From Rachicladosporium sp. CCFEE 5018 (Eukaryota > Ascomycota > Dothideomycetes > Cladosporiales > Cladosporiaceae), in the NCBI GenBank assembly GCA_002077045.2, contig KZ111153.1:686860-750859 (forward strand): DNA of 64,000 nucleotides. The letters run 5' to 3'. The notes under the pieces were generated by a model. The model was not told the DNA's origin, did not search any database, and saw nothing but the letters and a program-made list of their open reading frames with translations. The first letter of the stretch is position 1, and every line of letters starts with the position of its first letter. Made by a program: the position numbers and the translations under genes. Of the stretch, positions 33,079-43,200 are shown in pieces.

Positions 33079-35296
33079 CTACGTACCGTAGGCCACACCA
33101 CCCAGTCCGTCCTCTCCACCCGTGTCAGCTCCAGCGCCTCCGTAAGCCTGACTGTCTTGCGTGGCCACACCATGCATCTGGGGATCGTAGACTCCGTAGC
33201 CCGTATACCCCCCGCTGTGTGCCACGGTCTGCTCCACGTAAGGTGCACTCGCACCATAGCTGGCGCTGGCGTACGTTTCCTCCCAACTATGCGTCTGGGT
33301 CTGCGGCTGCGATTGACCGTACGCCAGCTCCGACTGCGACTGACTATATGCCTCCAGCGCTGAATCCGCCACGAAGCTGTCTGCTCCACCGACGCCACCC
33401 GCTATAGCGTCGAAGTTGAACGTCGATGTGTCGAATCCCTCCAGTGCTGAAGCATCGAAGTTGAACTCCATCATCCCGCCCAAGAAGTCGACGTCGTTAT
33501 GATTGTAAGCTTGAGGCGCGCCGCTGTCTGTGACTCCAACGATTCCGAGACCAGAAGGCGTTGAGAGATCGCTGAGATTGCTTGGCCAGGTTGCTGAGCT
33601 GAGCGTGGACGCCGAGTGCGACTCGTAGGGGAACGGCGATTGCAGTGTAGGCGGATGCGGTGGCATCGATGTCGTCGTATTGAGCGCTGGCGACGGCCCG
33701 TTGAGATCGTTGAAGTCGAAAGCACTGTCCTCGATCGGCTCAGGCTTCGCGACCGGTAGGCCATAGACACTCCCAATGGGTGGCATGATCAACCTTCGCC
33801 ATGATGCTCGACCGCACTCGCCAGCACTCAGCCGGAACGACCAGTGTATGGTGAGTATACACTCCGGCTGCGCCCCGACAGGCACAACATAAACATCCTG
33901 TACCGCCGTAATCCCCTCCAAATACTCCGCTCCCCTCTCCTTCGCATTCTTGAAACCCGATGACAGCGCCTTGACCCAGAAATTACTCCCAAACTTCACC
34001 TGACCCTCGCACATACCACTCCCGACGTCGTGCCACTCGATGACCGGAGGCGGCTGAGCGTCGTCTTCAAATCGCGTCTGACTTTCGAAGAACTGCGATG
34101 CGCAACGGACTTGTACAGCCCGTGGCTGGTTGGCAGGGCGGAAACACTCGCTCTTGCAGCGGAAAGAGACGCCGAGTTCCACGCCTGTCATGCCGTTCAT
34201 GGGGCGCATGACCATAGCTAGGGACGCTTCGGCGGCGATAATGTGGTGCGTGGACTTGCGGTTCCAGTGCATTGAAGCTAACATAGGATAGTCTCGCATG
34301 AGAGTCTCGGAGCTGGGGATGTGGTATGCAGGGCCCATGGGTTGCGAGACTTGCTTCGTGTACGTGTGCAGGCGGTCTATGATTTCTGTCGCCGAGCCAG
34401 GAGGGGTGTGTTTACGCTGGACGAACATTTCGAACTCGACGGGGACGAAAGCGTCTTGCTCTGTATAGGAATGTGGACCTTCGTCCGCTCTTCGACCGGA
34501 GGAGCGCGTGGGTCCTTGACGCGTGCCTAGACCAGCTGATGCGACGTGAAATTGGGAGCGTTGACGGCCGTCGGTATAGCTGGGTATGCGTGGACCTCGA
34601 TCACCACGGCTGTCGATCTTGGACAGGTAGCGCATGATGAAGGGGTCGTTTTCGACGAAAGGCTTCAGGACTTGGATGTGGCTTGACACTTGCTTGCGGG
34701 TGCGACCGATACCGGTGCGTTCTTGTATGGCGTCTGCGATGAGCTCGTTACGGCCACGAAGCTTGGCTTTCCAGTCGTGCTTGCGGCGGCCCAATGACAA
34801 GTGCTGGAGCCTCAAGTCAGTACCATGTCGACACAGTCTGTCTCGCATATTTCTTGCCATAGAAGAATGCCCTCTCCAGCTCATCCGACCACTTCTGATC
34901 AGCCTTATTCTTCACATCCTTCGGCTGCTTCTGCCGATACTTCGAGTACTGATGCGAGTCCAGGAATCGCTTATACAACAACTTGGCATCGTGTTCGATC
35001 TGGAAATTCTCCTGCAACGTAAGCCCATCATCGCTTCGATACTGCCCATGAGGCTCAACAGGGAGTCGGATCGAGCGATTATGCTGAGGGTATGTTGGTG
35101 GGTTGGGAATGGCAGGGTATGCGTTCTCTAGCAGATTGGCATGTGGGAACTTGATGTCTAGTGGTGGTGCGTAGGTATATGGATTTGGTTGATGGTTGCT
35201 AGCGAGCTCCTGCAACACTCTTGTCGTTGAATTCGACTGACTCCGGTCAGGCAGAGGCGGAGCATTCGAAGGCACCACACAGGTTGGCTGAATCAT
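33079..35296 (-). CDS. TEA/ATTS-domain transcription factor (AbaA/Tec1-type)
   Basis: Two exons, 34847-35296 and 33079-34803, give 724 residues if the join at TAT|CAC is right. The TEA DNA-binding domain spans the intron: DQKWSDELERAFFYGKKY before, HLSLGRRKHDWKAKLRG and GRNELIADAIQERTG, TRKQVSSHIQVLKPF after it. The only acceptor in phase is CAG at 34804-34806, and the only in-phase donor I find is GC at 34846, giving a 43-bp GC-AG intron; this is weak. The middle matches the AbaA-type regulatory domain (FVPVEFEMFVQ, YPMLASMHWNRKSTHHI, ILTIHWSFRLSAGE). The C-terminus is Gln/Ser/Gly-rich. AbaA regulates conidiophore development and Tec1 filamentation; which role applies here is not shown. Start is ATG 35296. 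Confidence 0.85.
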
Positions 35297-36285
35297 TGTG
35301 AAGGCACGTAAGTGGGGAATGCCCTGGTAAGAATGTGCGCTTTTGTACAAAGGTCGCTCTCTGTGATTCGTCGACGTTGAAAGGACGGAATGTTAAGATA
35401 GAGTATATTGGTAAGGAACGTAGAGATTGGATGAAGGAATGACTGATAGAGCGATAACCATCAAACGAACAGATCGCAGTGTGTGGCAACAGAAACACAA
35501 TATAGGAACCGCGCTCTCACTCAAGGGCAGCTCGACCAAAGTGCTAACTTAGCCTTGTGCTCCCTCAGGTGCGCGAGCAGTGCAATCTTGGGCCAGGGCA
35601 GGTGCCGATGGTTCATACATCCGGTACCTGACAGCGTGCAGTGATGGTGGGCTGCTCGAAGGGCCGATTGCATCCCCTACGCATCACATCGAGGTGAGTT
35701 CCTAGAGAACCTCTGGATAAAGCCGCAAGGGAAGGCCGTGACGTCGGATCTGACCTATCGCCGCGAAGGCAGCTCGCGAGCTTGGCATCGTGGCAATCTT
35801 TTCTTGAGACATCTCGTGGTCGTCGGAATGTCGAAACATAGGCTGGAATGTCGAGGTCGTTGACTGAACAACAATGGTATTGATCCATAAGAGCAGCACT
35901 CTACAGCCGACACTATGACAATCAGTAGGGGTATGTGTCCAGTCTCGCGAAATGTTGCAGATTTCAGACGCTTGTGGAAGGCTGCCATGCAGCAAAGGGC
36001 TGCTCCAGCAAAGCAAGGAGTGAGGTTGTCTGATCCCTGTTCAGATCACGTGACAAGTGCTTCAAGCCGTGCGGGCGGCTGCCTGCAGTATGCAACCATC
36101 GCACTTCGAAGATTATGGCAATCTCCAAAAAGTGGTATCCTCTGTCAGGCGCCTTTCGGTACAGTCAACAAAGCGATTGGTGGCCGCATCACTCTGAAGA
36201 GATCGCTCGTTATGGAGACATACGAACTCGGAATGTGGTGGTACGCCCTCGCAGTCAAGTCGCTAGCCATTTGGAGATAGTAGAC
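35297..36285. other. Intergenic region upstream of the TEA factor
   Basis: About 990 bp between the TEA-factor start and the MRD1 3' end. A long regulatory region is usual for developmental regulators. No coding signal is recognised. Confidence 0.4.
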
Positions 36286-38992
36286 CTATCCCTCCTCATC
36301 CTCACCCTGCATAGTAAATCTCTTCCTCCCACCACTAGTAAGCTTCTGCAACGCGACTTTGTTGACCTGCCCCTCAACTCTCTTTTGCATTCTTTCGATC
36401 TCAGCCTCGGCATCATCTGGATCTTCGGAAGCAAAGTCAAGCACAAGCCTGCGCCCAAGCAAATGTGTATCTTTGAGCGCCTCGATAGCATTCTCAGCAT
36501 CCTTGGGAGTAGCGAACTCCGCGAACGCAAAACCACGCGCGCCATTGTCCATCTTCTTGGGCACACGAACGGAGCGCAACTGGCCATATGCACCGAATAG
36601 CGCACGCACGTCCTTCTTGGTGGCTTCGAAAGGCAGGTTCTTGACGACGACTTTGGTGGACTTGTTGTGCTCGCGCTTGGCCTTGTCGGTGCGACGACGA
36701 TCTTCGGCAGCATCGACACCTTTGTGGCTTGCACGAAGTTGCAGCTTGTGGCCTTGTAATGCGTAGCCATCCATGGCCTGGAGAGCGGCTTGAGCATCGG
36801 GAGCCGTGCGAAACTCGAGGAAGCCGAAGCCCATGCTGAGGATCTTGCCAGGTTTCTTGGGATCGGTGCGGGTCTTGACTTTGCCATTGAGAAAGCCCGA
36901 GAGTGGTTGGAAGAGTTCTGTGAGCTGTGTGTTTGTCGTATCGAAGTTGAGGTTGCGCACGAAGAGGGTAGCGGTGCCTGTGCCGTGAGCGACTACCATA
37001 TCGGCGTCCGCCGTCTTGAGATCGTTGGTCGAAATCTTCGATACGCCGTTTTGAGCAACGTCATCTTTGCCTGTGGGAATGGCTTTGAAGAGATCCTTCG
37101 GTGCTTTCTCGAGGAAGAGTACAGAGCCCTTGATCTTGCGATACGCCAACGCACCGAAAGCAGTCTTGGCCTGCGCAGCGTTGACAAACTCCAGCACTGC
37201 CAACGTACCGCTCGGTGGCATGAGAAAGCGCTTGATCTCACCATGCTCCTCGAAGAGTCTCTTCAACTCATCTTTCGAACAGTCGTAGGGAATGTTCTTC
37301 ACTAGTATCGCAGTATCACCTCGTTGACTGCGCTTGAAGGCATCCAAATCTACACCCTGTGACTTGAAGTATGACTTCGTTTCCTGGATGATGTGAGTCT
37401 CCGCGTGCGCCTGCTTCACAGCAGCGTCGCTGCTTGTCGGGTCCAGCACTTGAGACTTGGCCAGGCCGAGCCGGTCAGCTACGCTTGAGACGACGGCATC
37501 AGCGTTCATGTATAACGCGTTCCAATTGAAGGTTGATGATGCTGCTTCCCGCCTTCTCTTGATCTGCTGCTGTTGTTTGAGTGGTAACTTTGAAACCTCG
37601 AAGTCATTCAGCTTGGATTCGCGTTTTGCTGCAGCTGGGAGGATGTGCATGAGCCGACCTTGAAAGGGCTGGCCACCTTTCGCTGCGAGCGCTGCATCAG
37701 CTGCGCTTGCGTCGTCGAATTTCAAATAGGCGAAGCCTTTCGCGGCTCCTGATTTGTGATCGAGTGGTACGTGTATCTACAGTGCAAGTCAGCTTTGCCG
37801 CCGAAGAAGCTTAGTCGAGAATGTAGGGCGAAACAATTGCAGTGTCAGGCGAGAGAAGCATCTACTAAAATACTCTCACTGGATCACCTCATGTGCCGTG
37901 GCATCAGTTGTCCCTATCAGTGTTCATCTTGCAAAGGAAAGTGGTGCTGGGTTCAGGATGCATCAATACGCGTACCTCAGTTATGTGTCCAAACTCCGCG
38001 AAGTGGTCCTGAAGGGCATCCTTTGTCACGTCATATGGGAGGTTTCGCACGAAGAGACGCATGCTACTGCTAGCTTCGTCTTGCACGCTAGCACCTGAGA
38101 CTACATCGTCCGTCTGGAGTAGATTACTTGCATCGTGGTCGGCTGGTGGTGTGAGCGTTTGTGTAGCTGGCTCCTCGGTCGCTTTACGGCCGCCTTTGGC
38201 CAGCTCGTCTGCATCTTCATCCTCGTCATCACCTTGCCCAGACTTATTTTGCGGCTGAATCGCCCGGTCCTCTTCTTCCTCGTCATCCAGCAAACCCAGC
38301 AGGCGACTAGTACGAGAACGAGCCCAGTCATCATCGGTGATGACGTTTCCAGGAGCTGCTTCTGCGGCACCTTCGTCTCCCATGGCATGTGCGTCAGGCT
38401 GTGGCAATCCGGACTCTTCGGATACCACCAAGGGGGCTTGAGGCGGGTCTGGTGGAGAGGGCGAATCGATCCTCGCTCGCTTTGCTCTCGTCGGCACTTT
38501 CTCGTACTCATCATCGCTCGCGGCCGTTCCGTGAACCACCATTGTATCCCCGTTGACACGCGGAGCGTTGAGCCCAGGTGCCTCGCCCTGATCCAAAGTC
38601 CGCTTCTTAGACTTTGGCTTCATGACTTCCAGAAATTCTTGCAGCTTGGCATCTTTCTCGGTCGAAGCTGCCCCCTCAGGTACTTGCTCAACCTGTCTCG
38701 TCGCTGCGTCGATGCCATTTGCCGGGACTACTGCAGTGGGAGCGCCAGTCTTAGCCTCAGCTACCGGCCTAGCAACCTCAACACCAATGCGACTCATGCG
38801 CATGAACGTCTTATTGAAGTACTTGACAGCCTTCACAGCATCTTCCGGAGTCCTGTAGCCCACATAGCCAATTCGGCGATTTGCGAAGAGGCGGGCATCG
38901 GTGATCTCACGCCCTTGCGATGAGAAGTGCTTCCTGAACTCGACATCAGTGAGCGAAGGCGGTAGCCCTTTGACGAAGATGCGTGAGGTGAT
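36286..38992 (-). CDS. MRD1: MRD1, five-RRM ribosome biogenesis factor
   Basis: Two exons, 37976-38992 and 36286-37776, with a 199-bp intron, give 836 codons. Five RRMs are visible: RIFVKGLPPSLTDVEF near the N-terminus; RLFVRNLPYDVTKDAL, split by the intron at GHITE/IHVPLDHKSG; AILVKNIPYDCSKDELKRLF; ATLFVRNLNFDTTNTQLTEL; and KVVVKNLPFEATKKDVRALF. Between RRM1 and RRM2 lies an acidic linker with DDEEEEDR. MRD1 binds pre-rRNA and U3-containing 90S particles and is needed for early 18S rRNA cleavages. No in-frame ATG precedes RRM1: the codon where orthologues start is ATC (38990-38992), and an in-frame TGA lies about 50 bp upstream. A sequencing error, a non-AUG start or an unseen upstream exon are all possible. 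It is head-to-head with the dynein light chain. Confidence 0.9.
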
Positions 38993-39171
38993 CTCAAAAA
39001 GTTCGGCGGGCGTTGCGCACGGTCCACTGACGCCTCGAGATCACTTCAGCTTCACGCGCCGAAGTCAACAAATGATGGTTCCCCCGTAAGCACATATCGA
39101 CTATCATTCAGTTCCAAGCCTGTCTCTATCATTTCAGCACCGCGCCAAGTTCCTAGACGCGCAATAAGATT

Positions 39172-39742
39172 ATGGCGGATGTTAGCAAGGAGGATGTGAA
39201 GGAGAAGATGGAGGGTAGGGGCCTTCAACGTTCTTGCCCTGATTAATGATCGATGCTGACTCTCTTCCAGCGCAAGTCAAGTCCGTGGACATGGTACGAC
39301 TGTTGAGACGATGAGTCGATGCGATACGACACTAACGCCTGACTCAGAGCGAGGACATGCAACAAGAGGCCATTGATGTCGGTGAGTGTGCACGGCCGAG
39401 TCATGCTTCACTCACGCGCGATACTGACAAACACCAGCCCAAGAAGCAATGGAGAAGTTCACAATCGAGAAGGTACGCGTTCTGAAATACCGTTGGCAAA
39501 TTGCGTCGGTCCTGACAATTCATAGGAGATCGCCCATCATATCAAGAAGACAGTACGATCTTTGCCCTCTGATCCCTGTCCAAGCGCTAAGTACTGACCA
39601 TGAGTAGTTCGACGAGCGGAAAGGCGCAACCTGGCATTGTATAGTCGGTCGGAATTTCGGTAGCTTCGTCACGCACGAGACGAAGCACTTCATCTACTTC
39701 TATCTGGGACACTGCGCGATCTTGCTGTTCAAGACGCAGTAG
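39172..39742 (+). CDS. Dynein light chain LC8-type
   Basis: Six small exons: 39172-39214, 39271-39293, 39348-39381, 39438-39472, 39526-39552 and 39608-39742, all with GT-AG introns of 53-56 bp. They sum to 297 nt, 98 residues. Reading through the joins gives a short N-terminus ending KSVDMSEDMQQ, then AIDVAQEAMEKFTIEKEIAH, HIKKTFDERKGATWHCIVGR, NFGSFVTHETKHFIYFYLGH and CAILLFKTQ. These are the helices and the swapped beta strand of LC8 (DYNLL). LC8 is a homodimeric hub that promotes dimerisation of dynein intermediate chain and many other partners. Because the exons are so short, no long single frame marks this gene. Only 179 bp separate its start from MRD1. Confidence 0.95.
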
Positions 39743-40653
39743 TCTGCCAAAGCAGTCTTCTGGCACGCCGCTGTACTAGTAATACCGAGCTCCATGCATG
39801 GAATGTTCGACCGCTTGAACCTCTCACGCCTTCCACGCAGCGATGCAAGCGATCAACTTCATGTCTTCGATTCGCTACGCGACCATTCAGGCTGTACACG
39901 GTAAGTCAGGGACGCCATCGAGGGCTTTCGTACCGCAGGGTACGCTCATGATTCCCGCACAAATGGCGCAAAAGAGAAGGGCCTCTCCTTTGCATTCAGC
40001 GTAATCTTCCGCTCGTGACTTGCGCCCCAGCGACATCGAAACATGTAGAACGGAGAGCACGAGAGTGTGACAGGACACTGAGCATGCAGCGTGTCCAACG
40101 GAGTGTGACCTGTTGCTTTCCGCCGAAGAATCTCTATTGCGGGTGGTCACGAATTTCGTCGTCGGATTTGTCCATCTCTAGTTGACTAGCACGAGAATCA
40201 TTCGAAGAACTTTACGTGCGGGTATTTTGCTGCTTCGACCAGGCCTACCACCCAACGCACACTACAGCCAACGCATACCACAGAGCGGGAATCTTGGCGC
40301 CATTCTTTTCGGGAGGCGGTGGAATGTTGTGCCGAACGGGAGTAACCTTGCGTCCAATGCCGACCGCTGCTTCTTGTCAAGAAATACTGCATAACACCGT
40401 CCCGTTTATCACACTTCGCCAACTCACCTACCTCACCAACACTGAACACTGCAGTATCATCCAAACCGCGCAGTCTAACACATCCATCCAGCTACATGCT
40501 CGAATAACACAGGCTTGACACCGAATCCGGACATGATTCTACGCAACAGCTCCTTCAATCGATTGAAACCTCGCAAGAAGAAAAGCCGTATACGCGACCC
40601 TTGAACAGAACAAAATTGAGCTCAGTCGGGCAACCCATCATTGTTAAAGCGTG
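39743..40653. other. Intergenic region upstream of the Trk transporter
   Basis: About 910 bp with the 3' UTR of the dynein light chain and the promoter of the K+ transporter. No gene or repeat is recognised. Confidence 0.4.
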
Positions 40654-42732
40654 ATGGTGATCCTCGGAATGCTGAAGCGACCGATGCGATATGCTCGTAT
40701 TTGGCTGCCGCCACTCAACTTCATCACAATCCACTACCTCTACTTCCTGGCAACATGTACACTAGCTACCTTGATCTTCTGGGGCTCGTCGACACCGGCG
40801 AGGAGTGTCAGCTTCGTCGACTCGATCTTCCTCGTGACCTCAGCGATGACACTGGCTGGCCTGAACACTGTCAATCTGAGCACGCTCAATACCTTCCAGC
40901 AGTTCATGTTGTTCTTCCTGATCATTATTGGATCGGCGATCTTCGTCAGCGCTTTCATTGTGCATATACGACGAAGTGCGTTCGAGAAGAAGTTCAAAGT
41001 CATCACTCGAGCGCAGAGAGATCGCAGTCGTGAGCGCAGAATCGGACCGCCAAACGTTCTCAGTGGACTTGAGCAGCAGAATGAGCAGCAGACTCAAGTC
41101 ACCAATCAGCGCAATGATGTGACCAGCGAGCGTTCTCGCGACTCAGATGTTTTTGACGGAAAGCCAATGCCTGCCACGCACCTCACATTCGAAGAATCGA
41201 GGCACGATAGAGAAGCATCCCGGATGGCCTCTCACTCGAGAGCACGATCGGGCAGTAGCAGAAGAAGTTTCGTTAGCTCACTACAGCGTGGACGTCGCCC
41301 GAGCTTCATGAGCTTTGAAGGCGTTGGAGTCCAGGCCAGTGGACTCACAAGGAGCCCCACGATCGCCCGTCTGGAAGCGGGTGAGACCATGCCAGACCTG
41401 GGTATCGCTGTCAGCAAGGATGATCAGACCCCTGCTGCTCGGAATCGTAATAGTCAGTTCACTGGACTATCTGCGCTAGAGCGAGAACGTCTTGGCGGCC
41501 ACGAGTACCGAGCGATATGCCTGCTGTCATGGCTTGTACCTGCCTACTTCATTTTATGGCAACTACTTGGCGCGCTTGGATGCGCTGCCTGGGTCGCCAT
41601 CAATCGACCGGAGACTGCTCGCAGCAACGGCCTCAATCCCTGGTGGGTCGGCGCATTCAATGCTATCTCCGCATTCAACAACTCTGGCATGAGCTTGCTT
41701 GACGCGAACATGACCGCTTTCCAGACTGGCTACTACCTGCTAATTACCATGAGTCTACTGATCCTGGCTGGTAACACCTGCTATCCGGTCTTCCTGAGAC
41801 TTATCGTCTGGACCATGCTCAAGATGGTCTCACGGCTCGAGGGTGAAGCATGGCACTATCGAGCAGAAACTCTGCAGTTCTTGTTGGACCATCCACGACG
41901 CTGCTACACCAACCTCTTCCCTTCCCAACATACCTGGTGGCTGCTGCTGAGTGTTGTCACGCTCAACGGCATCGACTGGGCCGGCTTCGAGATACTCAAT
42001 ATCGGCAACAATCAGATCACCGACGCTCTCCCCGTAAACGTTCGAGTGATCGACGGTCTCTTCCAAGCCTTCGCAGTTCGCTCCGGTGGCTTCTACGTGG
42101 TTATCATCCCCACGGTACGTATCAGCTTGCAAGTGCTGTACGTGATCATGATGTATATATCCGTTTACCCAGTCGTCATCACTATGCGCAACTCCAACGT
42201 CTACGAAGAGCGATCTTTGGGCATATACGCCGAGAACGACCCTGAAGGAAGCCCAGAAGAGCACGAGAAGACGCAAAGCAGTAGCCACCCCGGCTTGCTC
42301 CGTCGCGCAACCTCTCGCATGACCTCAAAGCCACAGCAGAGCAATGCCCTCTTCATCCGCCACCAGCTCCGCGCTCAGCTAGCGCACGATCTCTGGATCA
42401 TCGCCGTCGCACTGTTCCTCATCATGATTATTGAGGGCCACAAGTTTGCCGAAAATCCTGCAGTCTACAGTGTCTTCAATTTTCTCTTCGAGATTGTGAG
42501 TGGCTACGGCTGCGTTGGGATCAGCACTGGAGTACCTTGGGATGCGTATAGCTTTTGTGGAAGCTGGCAGACGGGAAGTAAGCTGATACTGTGTGTGGTG
42601 ATGTTGAGGGGACGACACCGGGGTTTGCCGGTGGCCATTGATCGGGCTGTGTTGTTACCAGGCGAAGACGATGAAGTCCACGATACACAGGACACTGGTA
42701 CTGAAGGGGCGTTCGGCGAGCAGAGTCGATGA
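40654..42732 (+). CDS. TRK1: Potassium transporter, Trk/HKT family
   Basis: An intronless gene of 692 residues. The start is the ATG at 40654; the preceding in-frame codon is GTG. Family structure is clear: a first hydrophobic hairpin (ITIHYLYFLATCTLATLIFW), pore-loop segments in AMTLAGLNTVNLS, ISAFNNSGMSLLDANM, AFAVRSGGFYVVI and YGCVGISTGVPWDAYSFC, and the invariant exit motif VVMLRGRHRGLPVAIDRAVL. Between pores 1 and 2 lies a polar loop of about 170 residues rich in Arg/Ser/Glu, typical of fungal Trk proteins. The protein mediates high-affinity K+ (or Na+) uptake at the plasma membrane. LYVIMMYISVYPVVITMRN is the characteristic segment before the second cytosolic loop. The C-terminal tail is short and acidic. 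Confidence 0.94.
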   Translation: MVILGMLKRPMRYARIWLPPLNFITIHYLYFLATCTLATLIFWGSSTPARSVSFVDSIFLVTSAMTLAGLNTVNLSTLNTFQQFMLFFLIIIGSAIFVSAFIVHIRRSAFEKKFKVITRAQRDRSRERRIGPPNVLSGLEQQNEQQTQVTNQRNDVTSERSRDSDVFDGKPMPATHLTFEESRHDREASRMASHSRARSGSSRRSFVSSLQRGRRPSFMSFEGVGVQASGLTRSPTIARLEAGETMPDLGIAVSKDDQTPAARNRNSQFTGLSALERERLGGHEYRAICLLSWLVPAYFILWQLLGALGCAAWVAINRPETARSNGLNPWWVGAFNAISAFNNSGMSLLDANMTAFQTGYYLLITMSLLILAGNTCYPVFLRLIVWTMLKMVSRLEGEAWHYRAETLQFLLDHPRRCYTNLFPSQHTWWLLLSVVTLNGIDWAGFEILNIGNNQITDALPVNVRVIDGLFQAFAVRSGGFYVVIIPTVRISLQVLYVIMMYISVYPVVITMRNSNVYEERSLGIYAENDPEGSPEEHEKTQSSSHPGLLRRATSRMTSKPQQSNALFIRHQLRAQLAHDLWIIAVALFLIMIIEGHKFAENPAVYSVFNFLFEIVSGYGCVGISTGVPWDAYSFCGSWQTGSKLILCVVMLRGRHRGLPVAIDRAVLLPGEDDEVHDTQDTGTEGAFGEQSR

Positions 42733-43200
42733 AATGAGCCTGCTCACATCATCTTCGACATTTGTATGGCGTGGTAGTAAGCGTGTGTTCTCTCAGTACG
42801 TCTTACATGTCAATCCAGGCGCTATCGCTAATAAAGGCTACGACTAGCCCGAATGTACTTGTATAAGCACATCAGTACAGGGCTACATGTGCGCAGGAGC
42901 ACGTGAGGTAGAAGAGCGTATAATCATCGGCAGAGGATCTCGAATCGAGTGCCACAATGACTCGGTCGTCTGCATTGTGTACGACGGTGCGTCGTTCTTG
43001 TGTCACTATGATTCCAGGTGCGCTGATTAGCGACATCCCGACTCGATTGAGCTATCTCCAAGATTTTAGTCTTGTTCGCTGGCTGTTTCGCCGTGACATG
43101 TTCCGTCCTTCTACTGACATACTGACTGACTGACTGATCGCAGAATATTGGCGACTTCACTTGGCTCTGACAAATCCACACCGGATAGGATCGCGTAGAA
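42733..43200. other. Intergenic region upstream of the damaged membrane-protein gene
   Basis: 468 bp. It includes a short CTGA tandem repeat. An upstream exon carrying a signal peptide for the next gene could lie here, but none was found with confidence. Confidence 0.35.
43122..43137 (+). repeat. CTGA x4 microrepeat
   Basis: Four perfect tandem CTGA units are visible. They precede GATCGCAG, so the unit could double as a branch-point-rich 3' intron end. Confidence 0.6.

Noticed and set aside
42112..42132. Possible 19-nt intron in the Trk gene
   Set aside because: Too short for a fungal intron; the uninterrupted frame matches the transporter family.
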